From positions 1 to 64,000 of the forward strand of contig NZXG01000050.1 of assembly GCA_002701845.1 (NCBI GenBank): a stretch of DNA of 64,000 bases. The letters run 5' to 3'. Below the pieces are notes generated by a model. The model had not been told where the DNA came from. It did not search any database and saw nothing but the letters and a program-made list of their open reading frames with translations. Source of the DNA: Pseudomonadales bacterium. GTDB lineage: Bacteria > Pseudomonadota > Gammaproteobacteria > Pseudomonadales > Ketobacteraceae. This document shows, piece after piece, positions 29,916 through 39,510 of the stretch. How positions within the stretch are numbered: the stretch's first letter is position 1; the number at the start of each line of letters is the position of its first letter. Position numbers and translations under genes: made by a program.

Positions 29916-32900
29916 ATGGGCCCGGAACTGACCCACAGCGAGCAACCTTTTATTGACCAGCTGGTCGCCATGGGCTGGACCTTTATGCCCGGCAGTGTGG
30001 ACGACCCGGCGGCCAGCGGGCGGCGTCAGTTCAGCGAGGTATTGCAGACCGGCGTGCTGCGCGAGCGTTTAAAGGCGATTAACCTGCGCACATTGGAAGG
30101 GGGTGAGCAGATCCAATGGCTGGACGAGGAGCGCATCAGCGGCGCGGTTTCGGCCCTGCAGCGTATTGCCGCGCCGGGGCTGATGGAGGCCAACCAGATT
30201 GCCACCGAGTTGTTGACCGAGGGCTTTGTGGTGGATGGCCTGGCGGATTGGGACGGCGGGCGCTCGCGGACCATTCATTATATCGACTGGGCCAACCCCG
30301 CCAACAACCAGTTTACGGTGGTCAACCAGTACAAGGTGCAGTGCCCACCGGGGCACGACAGCGTCAAGCAGCACATTATCCCGGACCTGGTGCTGCTGGT
30401 GAACGGCATCCCGCTGGTGGTGGCCGAATGCAAAAGCCCCACGGCCGCCGAGCCCATGGCGGCGGCCATCGACCAGTTGCGCCGCTACTCCAACCAGCGC
30501 TTTGCCCAGCACGAGGTGAGCGACAACGAAGGCGCCCCGGCGCTGTTCAACACCAACCAGTTTCTGCTGGCCACCTGTTTTGATGAATGTTTGGTGGGCA
30601 CCATTGGCGCGGGGGCGGCACACTTTCTCCCCTGGAAAACCCTGGCCCGTTGCAATGAGCCCTACCTGACCGAAGCCGAAGTGGCCGAGCGTTTGGGCGT
30701 GAAGACGCTGTCCCCTCAACAGCGCACCGTGGCCAGTATGCTGGATAAAGCCACGCTGCTGGATATTGTGCGCCACTTTACCCTGTTTATGACCGGCGGC
30801 GGCCAGACCATTAAACTGGTGTGCCGCTACCAGCAGTATCGCGGCGTGGTCAAAGCCATGCACCGGCTCAAGACCGGTAAAACCCGTAAAGAGGACGGCG
30901 AGTACGACCGCCGCGGCGGCATTGTCTGGCACACCCAGGGCTCCGGCAAAAGCCTGACCATGGTGTTTACCGTGCGCCGCCTGCGCACGGACCCGACCCT
31001 GCGCCGCTTTAAAGTGGTGATCGTCACCGACCGCACCGACCTGCAAAACCAGCTCTCCAGTACCGCGACGCTGAGCGGAGAGACCGTGCAGATCGCAAAT
31101 AACAGCAAAGCCCTGAAAAACATTCTGCGCGACGACAAACCCGGCCTGGTGTTCGCCATGATCCAGAAATACCGGGACGAGGCCAGCAAGCTCGGCGACT
31201 ACGAGCAACTGAACACCAGCGAGGACATTCTGGTGATGGTGGACGAAGCCCACCGCACCCAGGCCGGCGACCTGCACGCCAACCTGCTGTCCAGCCTGCC
31301 CAACTGCGCGCGCATCGGCTTTACCGGCACGCCGATTATCATGGGCGAGAAAAAACGCACCCACGAAATCTTCGGCGACTTCATCGACAAATACACCATC
31401 CGCGAGTCCGAGGCCGACGGGGCGACGGTTCCCATACTTTACGAGGGCCGCACCGTGCAGGGCGCGGTGAAGGACGGCAGCAGCCTGGATGAACTGTTCG
31501 AGGATTTCTTCGCCGATAAAACCGAAGAGGAACTGGAGGCGATCAAGAAAAAGTACGCCACCAAGGGTAATGTGCTGGAAGCGCCGCAACTGATTGCCGA
31601 AAAAGCCCGGGACATGCTGCGCCACTACGTCACTAACATTCTGCCCAACGGCTTCAAGGCCCAGGTGGTGGGTTACAGCCGCCTGGCGGCGGTGCGCTAT
31701 AAAGCGGCCTTTGAACAAGCGCGGGACGAATTATTAGCCGAGGCGGCGGCCCTGAGCCCGGAGCTGAAAGCCCTGGACGACGAAGCCCTGTGCCGCAAAT
31801 CTCCCAAAACCCAGGCCCTGGTGCAGGCCTGGCGTTACCGGGAGCTGATTGGCGATTTGCAGTTTGCCACCATTATCTCCAGCGACAACAACGACGGCGC
31901 CGACTGGGCCGAACACACCGACCGCGCCACTCAGGACAACGCTATCGAGCGCTTTAAAAAGCCGCTGCTGCCAAAAAATGAAGACGACCAAGCCAGTACC
32001 GATCCGCTGGCGTTTTTGATCGTTAAATCCATGCTGCTCACTGGCTTTGACGCCCCCATTGAAGGCGTGATGTACCTGGACCGTTCCATTCGGGAAGCGG
32101 AGCTGCTGCAAACCATCGCCCGGGTGAACCGCACCGGTTTCGGGAAAAAAGCCGGTATCGTGGTGGACTACTATGGCGTGGCCAACCATTTAAAACAGGC
32201 CCTGGCGGCCTACAGCGACGAGGACGTGGACGGCGCCCTGCGCAGCCTGAAAGATGAAATCCCCGCCCTGCGCGACCGCCATCTGCGCGCGGTGGATGTG
32301 CTGCGCGCCCGCGGCGTCGAAGACCTGGAGGACATTGAAACCTGCGTGCAGGCGCTGGACAGCGAGCGCCTGCGCCAGGAATTCGGGGTCAAGCTCAAAG
32401 CCTTTATGCAGAGCCTGGATCTGGTGCTGCCGCGCCCGGAGGCGCTGCCCTTTACCCAGGACGCCAAACAACTGGCCATGATCTACGCCGCCGCCCGCCG
32501 CCGCTATCGCGACAGCACCGTGCTGGGCAAGGACATCGGCGCCAAGGTGCGCAAGCTGATCGACGATCATGTGATCTCCTTAGGGATAGACCCGAAGATC
32601 GCGCCGGTTAACCTCACCGACGCCAACTTCAGCCAACAGTTGAACCAAGTGCGCGAACAGGCGGCCCGTTACAACGCCGACCCGGAAAAGAGCAAGAAGG
32701 CCGTGGCCTCGGAAATGGAGCACGCCATCCGCAGCCATGTGCGGCAAAAGCTGGACGAAGACCCGGTGTACTACGGCAAGTTGAGCGAGCGCCTGAAGGA
32801 GATTCTGGAGGGGTTTGCCGGCCACTGGGACGAGCTGATCGCCGAGCTGCAAGCCATTATCGATGAGGTCAACAGCGGCAGCACCAAACACGACGCCGAC

Positions 32901-33218
32901 CTGCCCGATGTGCCGGAGCATTACCTGCCCTTCTACCGCATGCTGCGCGCGGCTAAATGCGGAGACGCCCGGCCGGATATGGCCACCGAGGCGGATCTAA
33001 TACAGCTCACCGAGCATCTGGTGGAACACATCACCCGCGAGGTGAAAACCCCCAGCTTCTGGGAGCCCCACCGCCGCCCCATGCAGGAAGCCCTGGAGCA
33101 GGAATTGTTCGAGCGCATTCACGACAGTGATTTATTGGCCATCAGCCAGATCGAACCCCTGGTGGATAAGCTGCGCGATCTCGCCAAAGCCAACAGCTAC
33201 AAGCTGGAGCGGGAATGA
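29916..33218 (+). CDS. hsdR: Outer type I restriction subunit HsdR
   Basis: An intact 1100-residue HsdR of a different class from the inner one. The nuclease motif is PDLVLLVNGIPLVVAECKSP (about residues 156-175, with the D, E and K of PD-ExK). Walker A is QGSGKSLTMVF (about 346-356), DEAHRTQAG follows at about 442, and LLTGFDAP is the later helicase motif. It should translocate and cut DNA only as part of an R2M2S complex, so the broken hsdM leaves it idle. AGGAG lies before the ATG. The reading frame is undamaged, which suggests that the insertion in hsdM is recent or that the operon can be restored. It ends in ATGA overlap with the metallopeptidase gene. Confidence 0.95.
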   Translation: MGPELTHSEQPFIDQLVAMGWTFMPGSVDDPAASGRRQFSEVLQTGVLRERLKAINLRTLEGGEQIQWLDEERISGAVSALQRIAAPGLMEANQIATELLTEGFVVDGLADWDGGRSRTIHYIDWANPANNQFTVVNQYKVQCPPGHDSVKQHIIPDLVLLVNGIPLVVAECKSPTAAEPMAAAIDQLRRYSNQRFAQHEVSDNEGAPALFNTNQFLLATCFDECLVGTIGAGAAHFLPWKTLARCNEPYLTEAEVAERLGVKTLSPQQRTVASMLDKATLLDIVRHFTLFMTGGGQTIKLVCRYQQYRGVVKAMHRLKTGKTRKEDGEYDRRGGIVWHTQGSGKSLTMVFTVRRLRTDPTLRRFKVVIVTDRTDLQNQLSSTATLSGETVQIANNSKALKNILRDDKPGLVFAMIQKYRDEASKLGDYEQLNTSEDILVMVDEAHRTQAGDLHANLLSSLPNCARIGFTGTPIIMGEKKRTHEIFGDFIDKYTIRESEADGATVPILYEGRTVQGAVKDGSSLDELFEDFFADKTEEELEAIKKKYATKGNVLEAPQLIAEKARDMLRHYVTNILPNGFKAQVVGYSRLAAVRYKAAFEQARDELLAEAAALSPELKALDDEALCRKSPKTQALVQAWRYRELIGDLQFATIISSDNNDGADWAEHTDRATQDNAIERFKKPLLPKNEDDQASTDPLAFLIVKSMLLTGFDAPIEGVMYLDRSIREAELLQTIARVNRTGFGKKAGIVVDYYGVANHLKQALAAYSDEDVDGALRSLKDEIPALRDRHLRAVDVLRARGVEDLEDIETCVQALDSERLRQEFGVKLKAFMQSLDLVLPRPEALPFTQDAKQLAMIYAAARRRYRDSTVLGKDIGAKVRKLIDDHVISLGIDPKIAPVNLTDANFSQQLNQVREQAARYNADPEKSKKAVASEMEHAIRSHVRQKLDEDPVYYGKLSERLKEILEGFAGHWDELIAELQAIIDEVNSGSTKHDADLPDVPEHYLPFYRMLRAAKCGDARPDMATEADLIQLTEHLVEHITREVKTPSFWEPHRRPMQEALEQELFERIHDSDLLAISQIEPLVDKLRDLAKANSYKLERE

Positions 33219-33910
33219 TTGTCACCGTCGACGATTTAACCATCCCGGTACGGGAAAGCCCCCGGCGCAAAACCCTGCAACTGACGGTGGAGCGGGACAG
33301 CTCGCTATTGCTGACCACCCCCCCCGGTGTGGATGTTGAAACGCTGGAAGCCTTCGTGCGCCAAAAACAGCCCTGGGTGTATAAAAAACTGGCGGAAAAG
33401 GCGCTGATGCAAAAGACCATCCGCCACAAACAGTTTGTGCAGGGCGAGGGCTTTCTGTACCTGGGCCGCCACCATCGCCTCAACCTGGTGGATGACGAAC
33501 AGACCGAGCCGCTCAAATTAACACACGGCCGTTTTCACCTGCGCCGCGATGCCTTGCCCCAAGCCCGCCAGCATTTTATCCGCTGGTACAGCCAGCGCGG
33601 CAAAGCTTGGCTCTGGCAGCGCGCGCAGGACTTCGCTACCCGTCTGGAAGTTGCACCCGCCGCCCTGAAAGTGCAGGACCTGGGCTACCGCTGGGGCTCC
33701 TGCGGAAAGGGCGATATGCTCTATTTCCACTGGAAGACCATCTTGTTACCGGCACGCATTGCCGAGTATGTGGTCGTCCACGAACTGGTGCACCTGCACG
33801 AGCCCAACCATTTCGCCGAATTCTGGCGGCGCCTGGAGCGCGCCATGCCGGATTTTGAAGAGCGCAAGCTTTGGCTGGCGGAACATGGGATGGATGTGGA
33901 GGGGCTTTAG
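33215..33910 (+). CDS. YgjP-like zinc metallopeptidase (M48/DUF45 family)
   Basis: A 231-residue protein with HELVHLHEPNHFAEFW: HExxH at about 189-193 and a third His six residues later, as in the YgjP/WLM-like group of zincin peptidases. The preceding YRWGSCGKG is the typical family signature. No signal peptide is present, so it is cytoplasmic. Its ATG overlaps the hsdR stop by four bases (ATGA), so it is part of the outer restriction operon. Such peptidase genes are very often next to hsdR in bacteria; their role there is not established, though control of HsdR amount has been a natural guess. It is the last gene of the island on this side. Confidence 0.9.
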   Translation: MIVTVDDLTIPVRESPRRKTLQLTVERDSSLLLTTPPGVDVETLEAFVRQKQPWVYKKLAEKALMQKTIRHKQFVQGEGFLYLGRHHRLNLVDDEQTEPLKLTHGRFHLRRDALPQARQHFIRWYSQRGKAWLWQRAQDFATRLEVAPAALKVQDLGYRWGSCGKGDMLYFHWKTILLPARIAEYVVVHELVHLHEPNHFAEFWRRLERAMPDFEERKLWLAEHGMDVEGL

Positions 33911-34030
33911 AGAAGCCGATCAAGCAATAGAGCTGTGCCTGAAGCAGGCGGAAGCACCTGGTCAATGTTGGAGCCATTAATCCCGCTGGTGTGGGCATAG
34001 ACAGAAATGAGTTCCCCATTGCCAATCCCG

Positions 34031-34756
34031 TCATCTGGTTTGCTGAAGTCCGGCTTTGACGGGCTGCGGCCGACTAATGGAAATCACCAGTGACTGGGAG
34101 TAATCGACGATATAGCGCAGCAGGGCATAGATGAAGATAGCCACCCCCAGCATTTCCAGCAGCTCTTCACAGGTGTAGTAGATCTGATGCAGTGTGCCTT
34201 TGTCCTTGGTCAGTTCGTCGTGGCGGCCTCCCAGCATTTCAAAGCCGATGGCGCCGGACACGAATACCACGCCTGAGATAATAAACAAGGCCAGTGTTGG
34301 CTTGGGTAGTGCCATCAAAAAGCGAAAGTAAACCGCCGCCAGTATCAGTAAAGCCACGCCGTAGGGGATGACCCAGGCAAAATAAAACAATCCGGAGGCA
34401 CCGAACGCCTCCCGCGCGGGCAGGGTGAAGTGCTCATGAATACTGCTGATTTCATCCACCCCCAGGAACAGAAAAATCAGGCTTAGCCCCAGCCAGGCCT
34501 TGGGAAAGCCGCCCTGGGCTTTTTGATTCACGGCAATAATAAACAGCAAGGTGCTGGCAGTCAGCAGCAAGAGGGTGGAAAACAGCGTGGGTACGTTGCG
34601 CTCGGAGTTGAAATCCACCAGTTTCACCACGCCGTCCACGTAACTGTGTTCGAAGCGGGGTTCCAGCAGAATGCCCAGGATATTGAGACACAACAGGCCG
34701 ATGATAATCAGGATATTGGCGGAAAGGATTTTGCGAGGATACAGATTGATTCCCAC
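34031..34756 (-). CDS. Multi-pass membrane protein of unknown function
   Basis: A 241-residue hydrophobic protein with about six membrane-spanning stretches, among them ILIIIGLLCLNILGILL, TLLLLTASTLLFIIAV, GLSLIFLFLGV, YGVALLILAAVYFRFL, LALFIISGVVFVSGAI and LGVAIFIYALLRYIV. Two conserved-looking polar patches, VDEISSIHEHFT and YYTCEELLEMLG, contain His and Glu that could bind metal or lipid head groups. I do not recognise the family. The start at 34756 is preceded by GGGAGACA on the minus strand, a good ribosome site. It is the first gene after the defence island, and its direction opposes it. About 120 bases without features separate it from the metallopeptidase gene. Confidence 0.75.
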   Translation of the reverse strand: MGINLYPRKILSANILIIIGLLCLNILGILLEPRFEHSYVDGVVKLVDFNSERNVPTLFSTLLLLTASTLLFIIAVNQKAQGGFPKAWLGLSLIFLFLGVDEISSIHEHFTLPAREAFGASGLFYFAWVIPYGVALLILAAVYFRFLMALPKPTLALFIISGVVFVSGAIGFEMLGGRHDELTKDKGTLHQIYYTCEELLEMLGVAIFIYALLRYIVDYSQSLVISISRPQPVKAGLQQTR

Positions 34757-35114
34757 GGTGTGTCTCCCTACGTAAAGATTAGGCCCGATTGTCCTGCGGG
34801 CACTTCAAACCGCACCAATATGCTGCCAGTTTTGGTTGATTTGCGCTGGCATGGTGCAGCACGGCTGCAAATAGGTCGCTAGCAACGTCCCTGCTTCATA
34901 CTTTCATCACATTACTCAAAAACAGGGCTCATTGAAACATAATTGACACATAAACAGGGTTATAGTTCGTGAGAAAGTTCTGTCCCTGTATTTTGCAGTG
35001 GCTGAGAGTGGCGGCAGTCGTCGAACCCGAGGCCGCCCGGGCTGGAAAAACCAATCCGGGCGCGCCCCGTGTACAGGGTATTTACGAGATTTTTTGAAGG
35101 TTTTTTGATGGTGA
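34757..35114. other. Intergenic stretch, no gene
   Basis: About 360 bases between the oprC stop and the membrane-protein start. CGCCCGG and CCGGGCG near 35035-35065 can form a hairpin without a T tract. No supported promoter or small gene was found. Confidence 0.5.
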
Positions 35115-37214
35115 TTAAAAGGTATAACGAACCCGCCCCCAGATTTGCCGGCCGGGCTCATTCACCAGCACCGGCTCGGGGTTGAAGGGATCCTGGTTGG
35201 CACGATTCACATGATAGGCGTAAGCCTTGTCGAAGAGGTTATCCACTCCCAGTTCCAGCGTGGCGCTGTCCTCGATCCGGTAGCGGGCAAACAGATTGAG
35301 AATGCCCCAGCCTGGCGAATCCCGCAGATCCTGGCCGCTACCGGTAGTCAGGTCGGCTCGCCACTGATTGGCGTTGGCCAGCACCTGGTAGCCGTAATCC
35401 CACTGTTCCCCCTGGCGTTCGGTCAGCCAGTTCAATTCCAGGGGCGGGGTCTGGGCGATGGGACGGTCGTCGCTGGTGTTCTCCGCATGAACATAGGCCA
35501 GGCTGGCCTGGGTGCGCCAGCGGTCATTGATCTGCAGTGCCAGTTCCAATTCGGTACCCAGCAACTCCGCATCGATATTGCGATAGATGGTGGCGGTGCC
35601 GTTATTCACCAGAATACTGTCCTGGCCCCGGGCCAGATCCCGCAAAATGTAATCGGTAACCCGGTTATAGTAGACGGCGGCGGACAGGCTCCAGCGTTGC
35701 TGTTCCTGTTTATAACCCAGTTCCAACTGGTGATGCTGCTCCGGCTCCAGTTGTGGATTGCCCACCCAGCTATTGTCCACGCCGGTCATGCCGTTGCGGG
35801 CGAAGCCCGCCAGATAACGTTCGCTGGCGTCGGCGGTACGTACGCTGCGGCTCAGGGTGAGGTGGCCTTCACCGGCGCCCAGCGGGCGTTGGAGGTGCAC
35901 GAAGCCGCTGACATTGTCTTCCCGGGCGCTGTCCGCGGTGCGGTCGTAGTACTGACTGTAAAGGACATTCGGGGTGGGGCTGGGGCCCAGGTCCGGCTTT
36001 TCATCGCCGCGGCTGATGCTGGCATCCACCCGGTCGTAACGTAATCCCAGTTGCCAGGTGTAGGGGCCGTCGGTTTCCAGCAGCCATTCCCCAAACAGGC
36101 CCATCTGTTCCAGTTCCGCGTCGGGCCAGAGGATGGCCTGCAACAATTGCGGATACTGGCCCTGGGGACCGCTGAAGCGGTTGGCGTTGCGGTCATTCTT
36201 CTGATAGTCCATCCCCAGGGTGAACACCTGGCGGTCCAGGGCGATATCACCGTACCAGCGGCCACCGGTGGTGTCGGAGCTGGAGGGTACCCGCATGGCC
36301 ATGGGGGCGGTGGCCTCCCGCAGGGAATAGTTGTCCATCAGGTGATCCACGGTGCTTTGGTAAATCTGACTGTGGATATTGGTGAACGGCCCCACGCCGG
36401 ATTCGCTGTTGTATTTCAGGCGCACGGTATCGGCGTCGCTGTAGGGGGAATCCATGCCGGCACCGGCGTACAGCAGATCGTCCTCACGCTGGGTTTCCAG
36501 GTTCAGTTCCAGCAAAGTGCCCGGCTCCGGGGTCCAGCCCAGCATCAGATTGCCGCTGGCAGAGGTGTAGGCGGAGCGGACTTCATCGCCGTTCCCGTCC
36601 TCGTAATTGTTGGCATCCTGGTATTCACCCAGTAGCCGCAGGTAGCCGCTTGCATTGCCGGTGGCCAGGTCCGCTTCCAGGGACTGGGTGTCGCTGTTGT
36701 CGGCGTAAAAGCCGGTAATGGAACCCAGGTAGTTCGCATCCGCGTCAAATTGTGGAGGCTTACGTTCAAACAGCAGGGTGCCGCCGCTGCCCCCGGGACC
36801 ATGGATCACGGAGTGGCTGCCCCGGATCACGCTGATCTGATCGTAGCTGCCCAGGGCGCTGTACACCGTGGGAGGATCCATGCGGTTGGGGCAGCCGCCA
36901 TGAATAAAGGCGCCATCCAGCAAAATGTTGAGCCGGGTCTGGTTTTGTCCGCGAATAATGGGATCAATGCCACGGCCCCCCATCCGGGTGCCGCTGACGC
37001 CGGCCTCCTGCCGCAGCAGGTCGGCGGCGTCACTGTGGTAACCGGTGGCCGGTGCCGGCAGGCTGAGATCGGTGGTGGCGGGATCGGTGAGTCTGTCTCC
37101 AGTGACGATGACCGGTGTCAGGGACTGGAGCGGTGCCGGCTCCGCGGGGGCCTGCGGCGCCAGCCCCAGCAGAGGGATGACAATACTACTGCTGAGCAAT
37201 CGGCGTTTTGGCAT
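35115..37214 (-). CDS. oprC: TonB-dependent copper receptor, OprC/NosA-like
   Basis: A 699-residue outer-membrane receptor. A signal peptide (MPKRRLLSSS... to APAEP) is followed by a plug domain (residues about 35-155) and a 22-strand barrel ending in the terminal Phe signal (RVRYTF). The plug has HGGCPNRMDPP, i.e. Cys108-x3-Met112, and the barrel has DHLMDN, i.e. His291-x-Met293. These match the CxxxM and HxM copper ligands described for Pseudomonas OprC, with a similar distance between them (183 against 180 residues). It should import copper using TonB energy. The gene stands alone on the minus strand; no Fur- or Cu-responsive operator was identified upstream. Confidence 0.9.
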   Translation of the reverse strand: MPKRRLLSSSIVIPLLGLAPQAPAEPAPLQSLTPVIVTGDRLTDPATTDLSLPAPATGYHSDAADLLRQEAGVSGTRMGGRGIDPIIRGQNQTRLNILLDGAFIHGGCPNRMDPPTVYSALGSYDQISVIRGSHSVIHGPGGSGGTLLFERKPPQFDADANYLGSITGFYADNSDTQSLEADLATGNASGYLRLLGEYQDANNYEDGNGDEVRSAYTSASGNLMLGWTPEPGTLLELNLETQREDDLLYAGAGMDSPYSDADTVRLKYNSESGVGPFTNIHSQIYQSTVDHLMDNYSLREATAPMAMRVPSSSDTTGGRWYGDIALDRQVFTLGMDYQKNDRNANRFSGPQGQYPQLLQAILWPDAELEQMGLFGEWLLETDGPYTWQLGLRYDRVDASISRGDEKPDLGPSPTPNVLYSQYYDRTADSAREDNVSGFVHLQRPLGAGEGHLTLSRSVRTADASERYLAGFARNGMTGVDNSWVGNPQLEPEQHHQLELGYKQEQQRWSLSAAVYYNRVTDYILRDLARGQDSILVNNGTATIYRNIDAELLGTELELALQINDRWRTQASLAYVHAENTSDDRPIAQTPPLELNWLTERQGEQWDYGYQVLANANQWRADLTTGSGQDLRDSPGWGILNLFARYRIEDSATLELGVDNLFDKAYAYHVNRANQDPFNPEPVLVNEPGRQIWGRVRYTF

Positions 37215-37370
37215 GGGTTACCTCGTCTGTTCCACTGCAAAAGCCGGCATGCTAGCGAATTCGGGGCGCTTGAGGTATGTGACAAATTGTCGCAGCGTGA
37301 GGCTGGGGCGGGAAGCAGAAAGGGAAGGGTGACAATCGAATCAGACGGGCCAGGGTGGATAAAAACAGGC

Positions 37371-37403
37371 AAAAAAAAGCCCGGGAGTAGGTGGGACCCG
37401 GGC
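37371..37403 (-). terminator. Intrinsic terminator of the lipocalin gene
   Basis: On the minus strand GCCCGGG and CCCGGGC form a 7-bp stem with an 11-nt loop followed by eight T (37371-37378), 29 bases after the lipocalin stop. Confidence 0.85.
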
Positions 37404-37431
37404 AAGGCTGCTCAAGGGAATAAGGTCGGCA

Positions 37432-37965
37432 CTAGAATTCCGGTTGTTCCGTAAGTATCAGCTTGTCGGTATTAAAACCCTTATCCTGCAACTGTTGAAG
37501 GATGTCTGCATAAAGTTCAGGTTCCATCTGGGGCGTGCGACTGAGGATGAACAGGGTGTAGCGCAGAGGGTCGGTGACCACCGCATATTGGTAGTGCTGG
37601 TCGTCCAGAATAATGATCAGGTAGTTGGCCCAGGGGAAATTGGGCGTACCGGGGAAGCTGACTTTGAGGCGGGCATTGGTGTTTTCATCGACCACTACCG
37701 CAGTGCCCAGTATCTCGTCCAGGGGGCCATCCAGGGAATCCTGAAAGCCTTTGTTGTAAACCTGTACGGTACCATCCGCCAACAGGGTGTACTCGGCGGT
37801 GACGCCCACCAGCCCTTCGTTAAAGAAGGTTTCATAGGCTGAAATCTGATACCAGAGCCCCATGTAGCGCTCCAGATCCACGAAGGGGACGGTCTTGGTC
37901 TGGCAGCCGGCCAGAACAAAGGCCGTTACAGCAATCAACAGCGAGCGGGGATAAAAAGATTTCAT
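37432..37965 (-). CDS. blc: Outer-membrane lipocalin (Blc family lipoprotein)
   Basis: A 177-residue lipoprotein. The signal peptide ends in the lipobox LAGC (Cys about 21). The lipocalin hallmark GLWYQISAYETFF follows at about residues 36-48, and YTLLADGTVQVYNKG, FPWANYLIIILDDQHYQYAVV and LFILSRTP are the later conserved strands of the bacterial Blc family. These eight-stranded barrels bind fatty acids or lysophospholipids and are thought to serve membrane repair or lipid storage. The residue after the lipobox Cys is Gln, which fits sorting to the outer membrane. It is a single gene with its own terminator. Confidence 0.92.
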   Translation of the reverse strand: MKSFYPRSLLIAVTAFVLAGCQTKTVPFVDLERYMGLWYQISAYETFFNEGLVGVTAEYTLLADGTVQVYNKGFQDSLDGPLDEILGTAVVVDENTNARLKVSFPGTPNFPWANYLIIILDDQHYQYAVVTDPLRYTLFILSRTPQMEPELYADILQQLQDKGFNTDKLILTEQPEF

Positions 37966-38147
37966 AGCTATCAGCCTCGTTATATCTCGCTATAGAGGCA
38001 TGAACCTATCACAGCTGGCGTGAACGCGGCGTGAAAAGGGTGCTGTTTCTTGCCGGGCGGTTCAGCGTCTTCCGCCGCACCATCTGCCCTGATGAGGTTG
38101 CCAGGGCAGGGTGGCGGTCAGAGACAGTTGGCCGCCGTGGCTTGCTC

Positions 38148-39329
38148 TTAGTTGGCTACCAGGGTGGCAAAGTTAAGATTGAAAACCTGCAACCGCTTGC
38201 GCTGCATCTTCAGCATGTACTCCATTTCTTTGAAGCGGGTGCGCACGGAAGTGTGATGCCAAAGGGTTTGCAGCTCGTGCTTCTTCTCCGCCAGGGCTTC
38301 ACGCTTTTGCTGTACCCACTGGCCGCGCAGCAGTTTCCACTCCGCCAGGGTATCCATGAATTGCTGGTATTCCGCCTCCAGGGCCTGACGCAGCGCCTCC
38401 ACGTTGGGCAGGGGGCTGTGGTTGAGGTGTGTGCGGGCTTTTTCAAACTGCACCTGCAGCAGGGCTTCCTGAATTTTGAAGCTGGGCACCCGCTTCAGGT
38501 TGCGGGCCAGACCCAGCCAGGCCAAGGTGGCGATCAGCCATTTGGTGGGATCGAACTGCCACCAGCGCACACCGTTGCGGTAATCTGTCTGAAAGTAGTG
38601 GTGGAAATTATGGTAACCCTCACCATAGGTGAACAGGGCCAGCCAGGGGTTGTCCCGGGCGGTGTTGGTACGGGTGTAGGGGCGGCGGCCCCAGGCGTGG
38701 CACAGGCTGTTGATGAAAAACGTCACGTGGTGGTTAATCACCAGGCGCAGTACCCCCGCCAGCAGGAACATGCCCCAGATATCGCCGTTGAGGAAGCCCA
38801 GTAAAACCGGTACCCCCACATTGGTGGCCAGCACCAGGGGCACATAGAAGCGGTGCTGAAAGCGAACGATGGGATCCCGCTGCAGATCCTGGACGTTGTT
38901 CAAATCCACGGCGCCGCTTTTATAATCCCGGATCATCCAGCCGATATGGGCAAACCACAGGCCCCTGCGGATGGAGTAGGGGTCCCGTTCCACTTCGTCA
39001 ACGTGCCGGTGATGGCGGCGGTGGCCGGAGCACCAGATCAGGATGCTGTTCTGCAACGCGCAGGCGCCCCAGAGGGCGAACCAGGCCCGCACCAGGGGGT
39101 GGGCCTCATAGGTACGGTGGGACCAGAGCCGGTGATATCCTGCGGTAATGGATAAACCGCAGAGTACCAGCATTGCCCCGAAGGCCAGCCACTCCACGGC
39201 ATCATAGCCATGGCGCCAGCCGTACCAGGGGACAGCGGTGATAGTGATCAGGAATGTACTGGAAAAAATCAGGGTGGGGGCCCAGTTAATGGGCGCCTGT
39301 TCTCGGACAGCCGGGGTAGAGCTTGGCAT
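38148..39329 (-). CDS. Acyl-CoA (delta-9) fatty acid desaturase
   Basis: A 393-residue membrane desaturase of the stearoyl-CoA desaturase group. The three His boxes are HRLWSH, HRRHHRHVD and HNFHHYF, which hold the di-iron centre that inserts a cis double bond using O2 and electrons from a reductase. Four membrane spans surround them (for example INWAPTLIFSSTFLITIT and WLAFGAMLVLCGLSITAG). A C-terminal extension of about 110 residues (from KIQEALLQVQFEK) is charged and probably helical. Such genes are common in oil-degrading marine gammaproteobacteria, where they adjust membrane and storage lipids. The start is taken at 39329; the Met-Pro-Ser N-terminus is short before the first span. It faces the same way as the phasin gene upstream, 181 bases away. 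Confidence 0.9.
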   Translation of the reverse strand: MPSSTPAVREQAPINWAPTLIFSSTFLITITAVPWYGWRHGYDAVEWLAFGAMLVLCGLSITAGYHRLWSHRTYEAHPLVRAWFALWGACALQNSILIWCSGHRRHHRHVDEVERDPYSIRRGLWFAHIGWMIRDYKSGAVDLNNVQDLQRDPIVRFQHRFYVPLVLATNVGVPVLLGFLNGDIWGMFLLAGVLRLVINHHVTFFINSLCHAWGRRPYTRTNTARDNPWLALFTYGEGYHNFHHYFQTDYRNGVRWWQFDPTKWLIATLAWLGLARNLKRVPSFKIQEALLQVQFEKARTHLNHSPLPNVEALRQALEAEYQQFMDTLAEWKLLRGQWVQQKREALAEKKHELQTLWHHTSVRTRFKEMEYMLKMQRKRLQVFNLNFATLVAN

Positions 39330-39510
39330 TCGCTACATTCTCGCTGGACTACTGTTGTAATGATGCTTCACATTATAGTGGCGCGGGCCACGAATGGGGA
39401 GAAATTTCACCCCAATGGTCCCGTGGAGTGTACCCCAATTTTCAGGGCAATTGTATGTCAGCAGGGCCGTCCAGCACGGCCCGGCTGACAGGTATACAGT
39501 GTAACCGGGT

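Noticed and set aside
33911-34030. Right-hand attachment site of the whole island matching tRNA-Pro
   Set aside because: No copy of the tRNA-Pro 3' end was found in this gap or nearby.
34943-34966. TTGACA and TATAGT near 34.95 kb as a promoter
   Set aside because: The two elements are only 12 bases apart, too close for sigma-70, and no plus-strand gene follows.
38031-38804. Long plus-strand frames opposite the desaturase, oprC and the atu genes
   Set aside because: They lie antisense to clear genes with recognised motifs and show the His/Gln-rich composition typical of GC-rich shadow frames.
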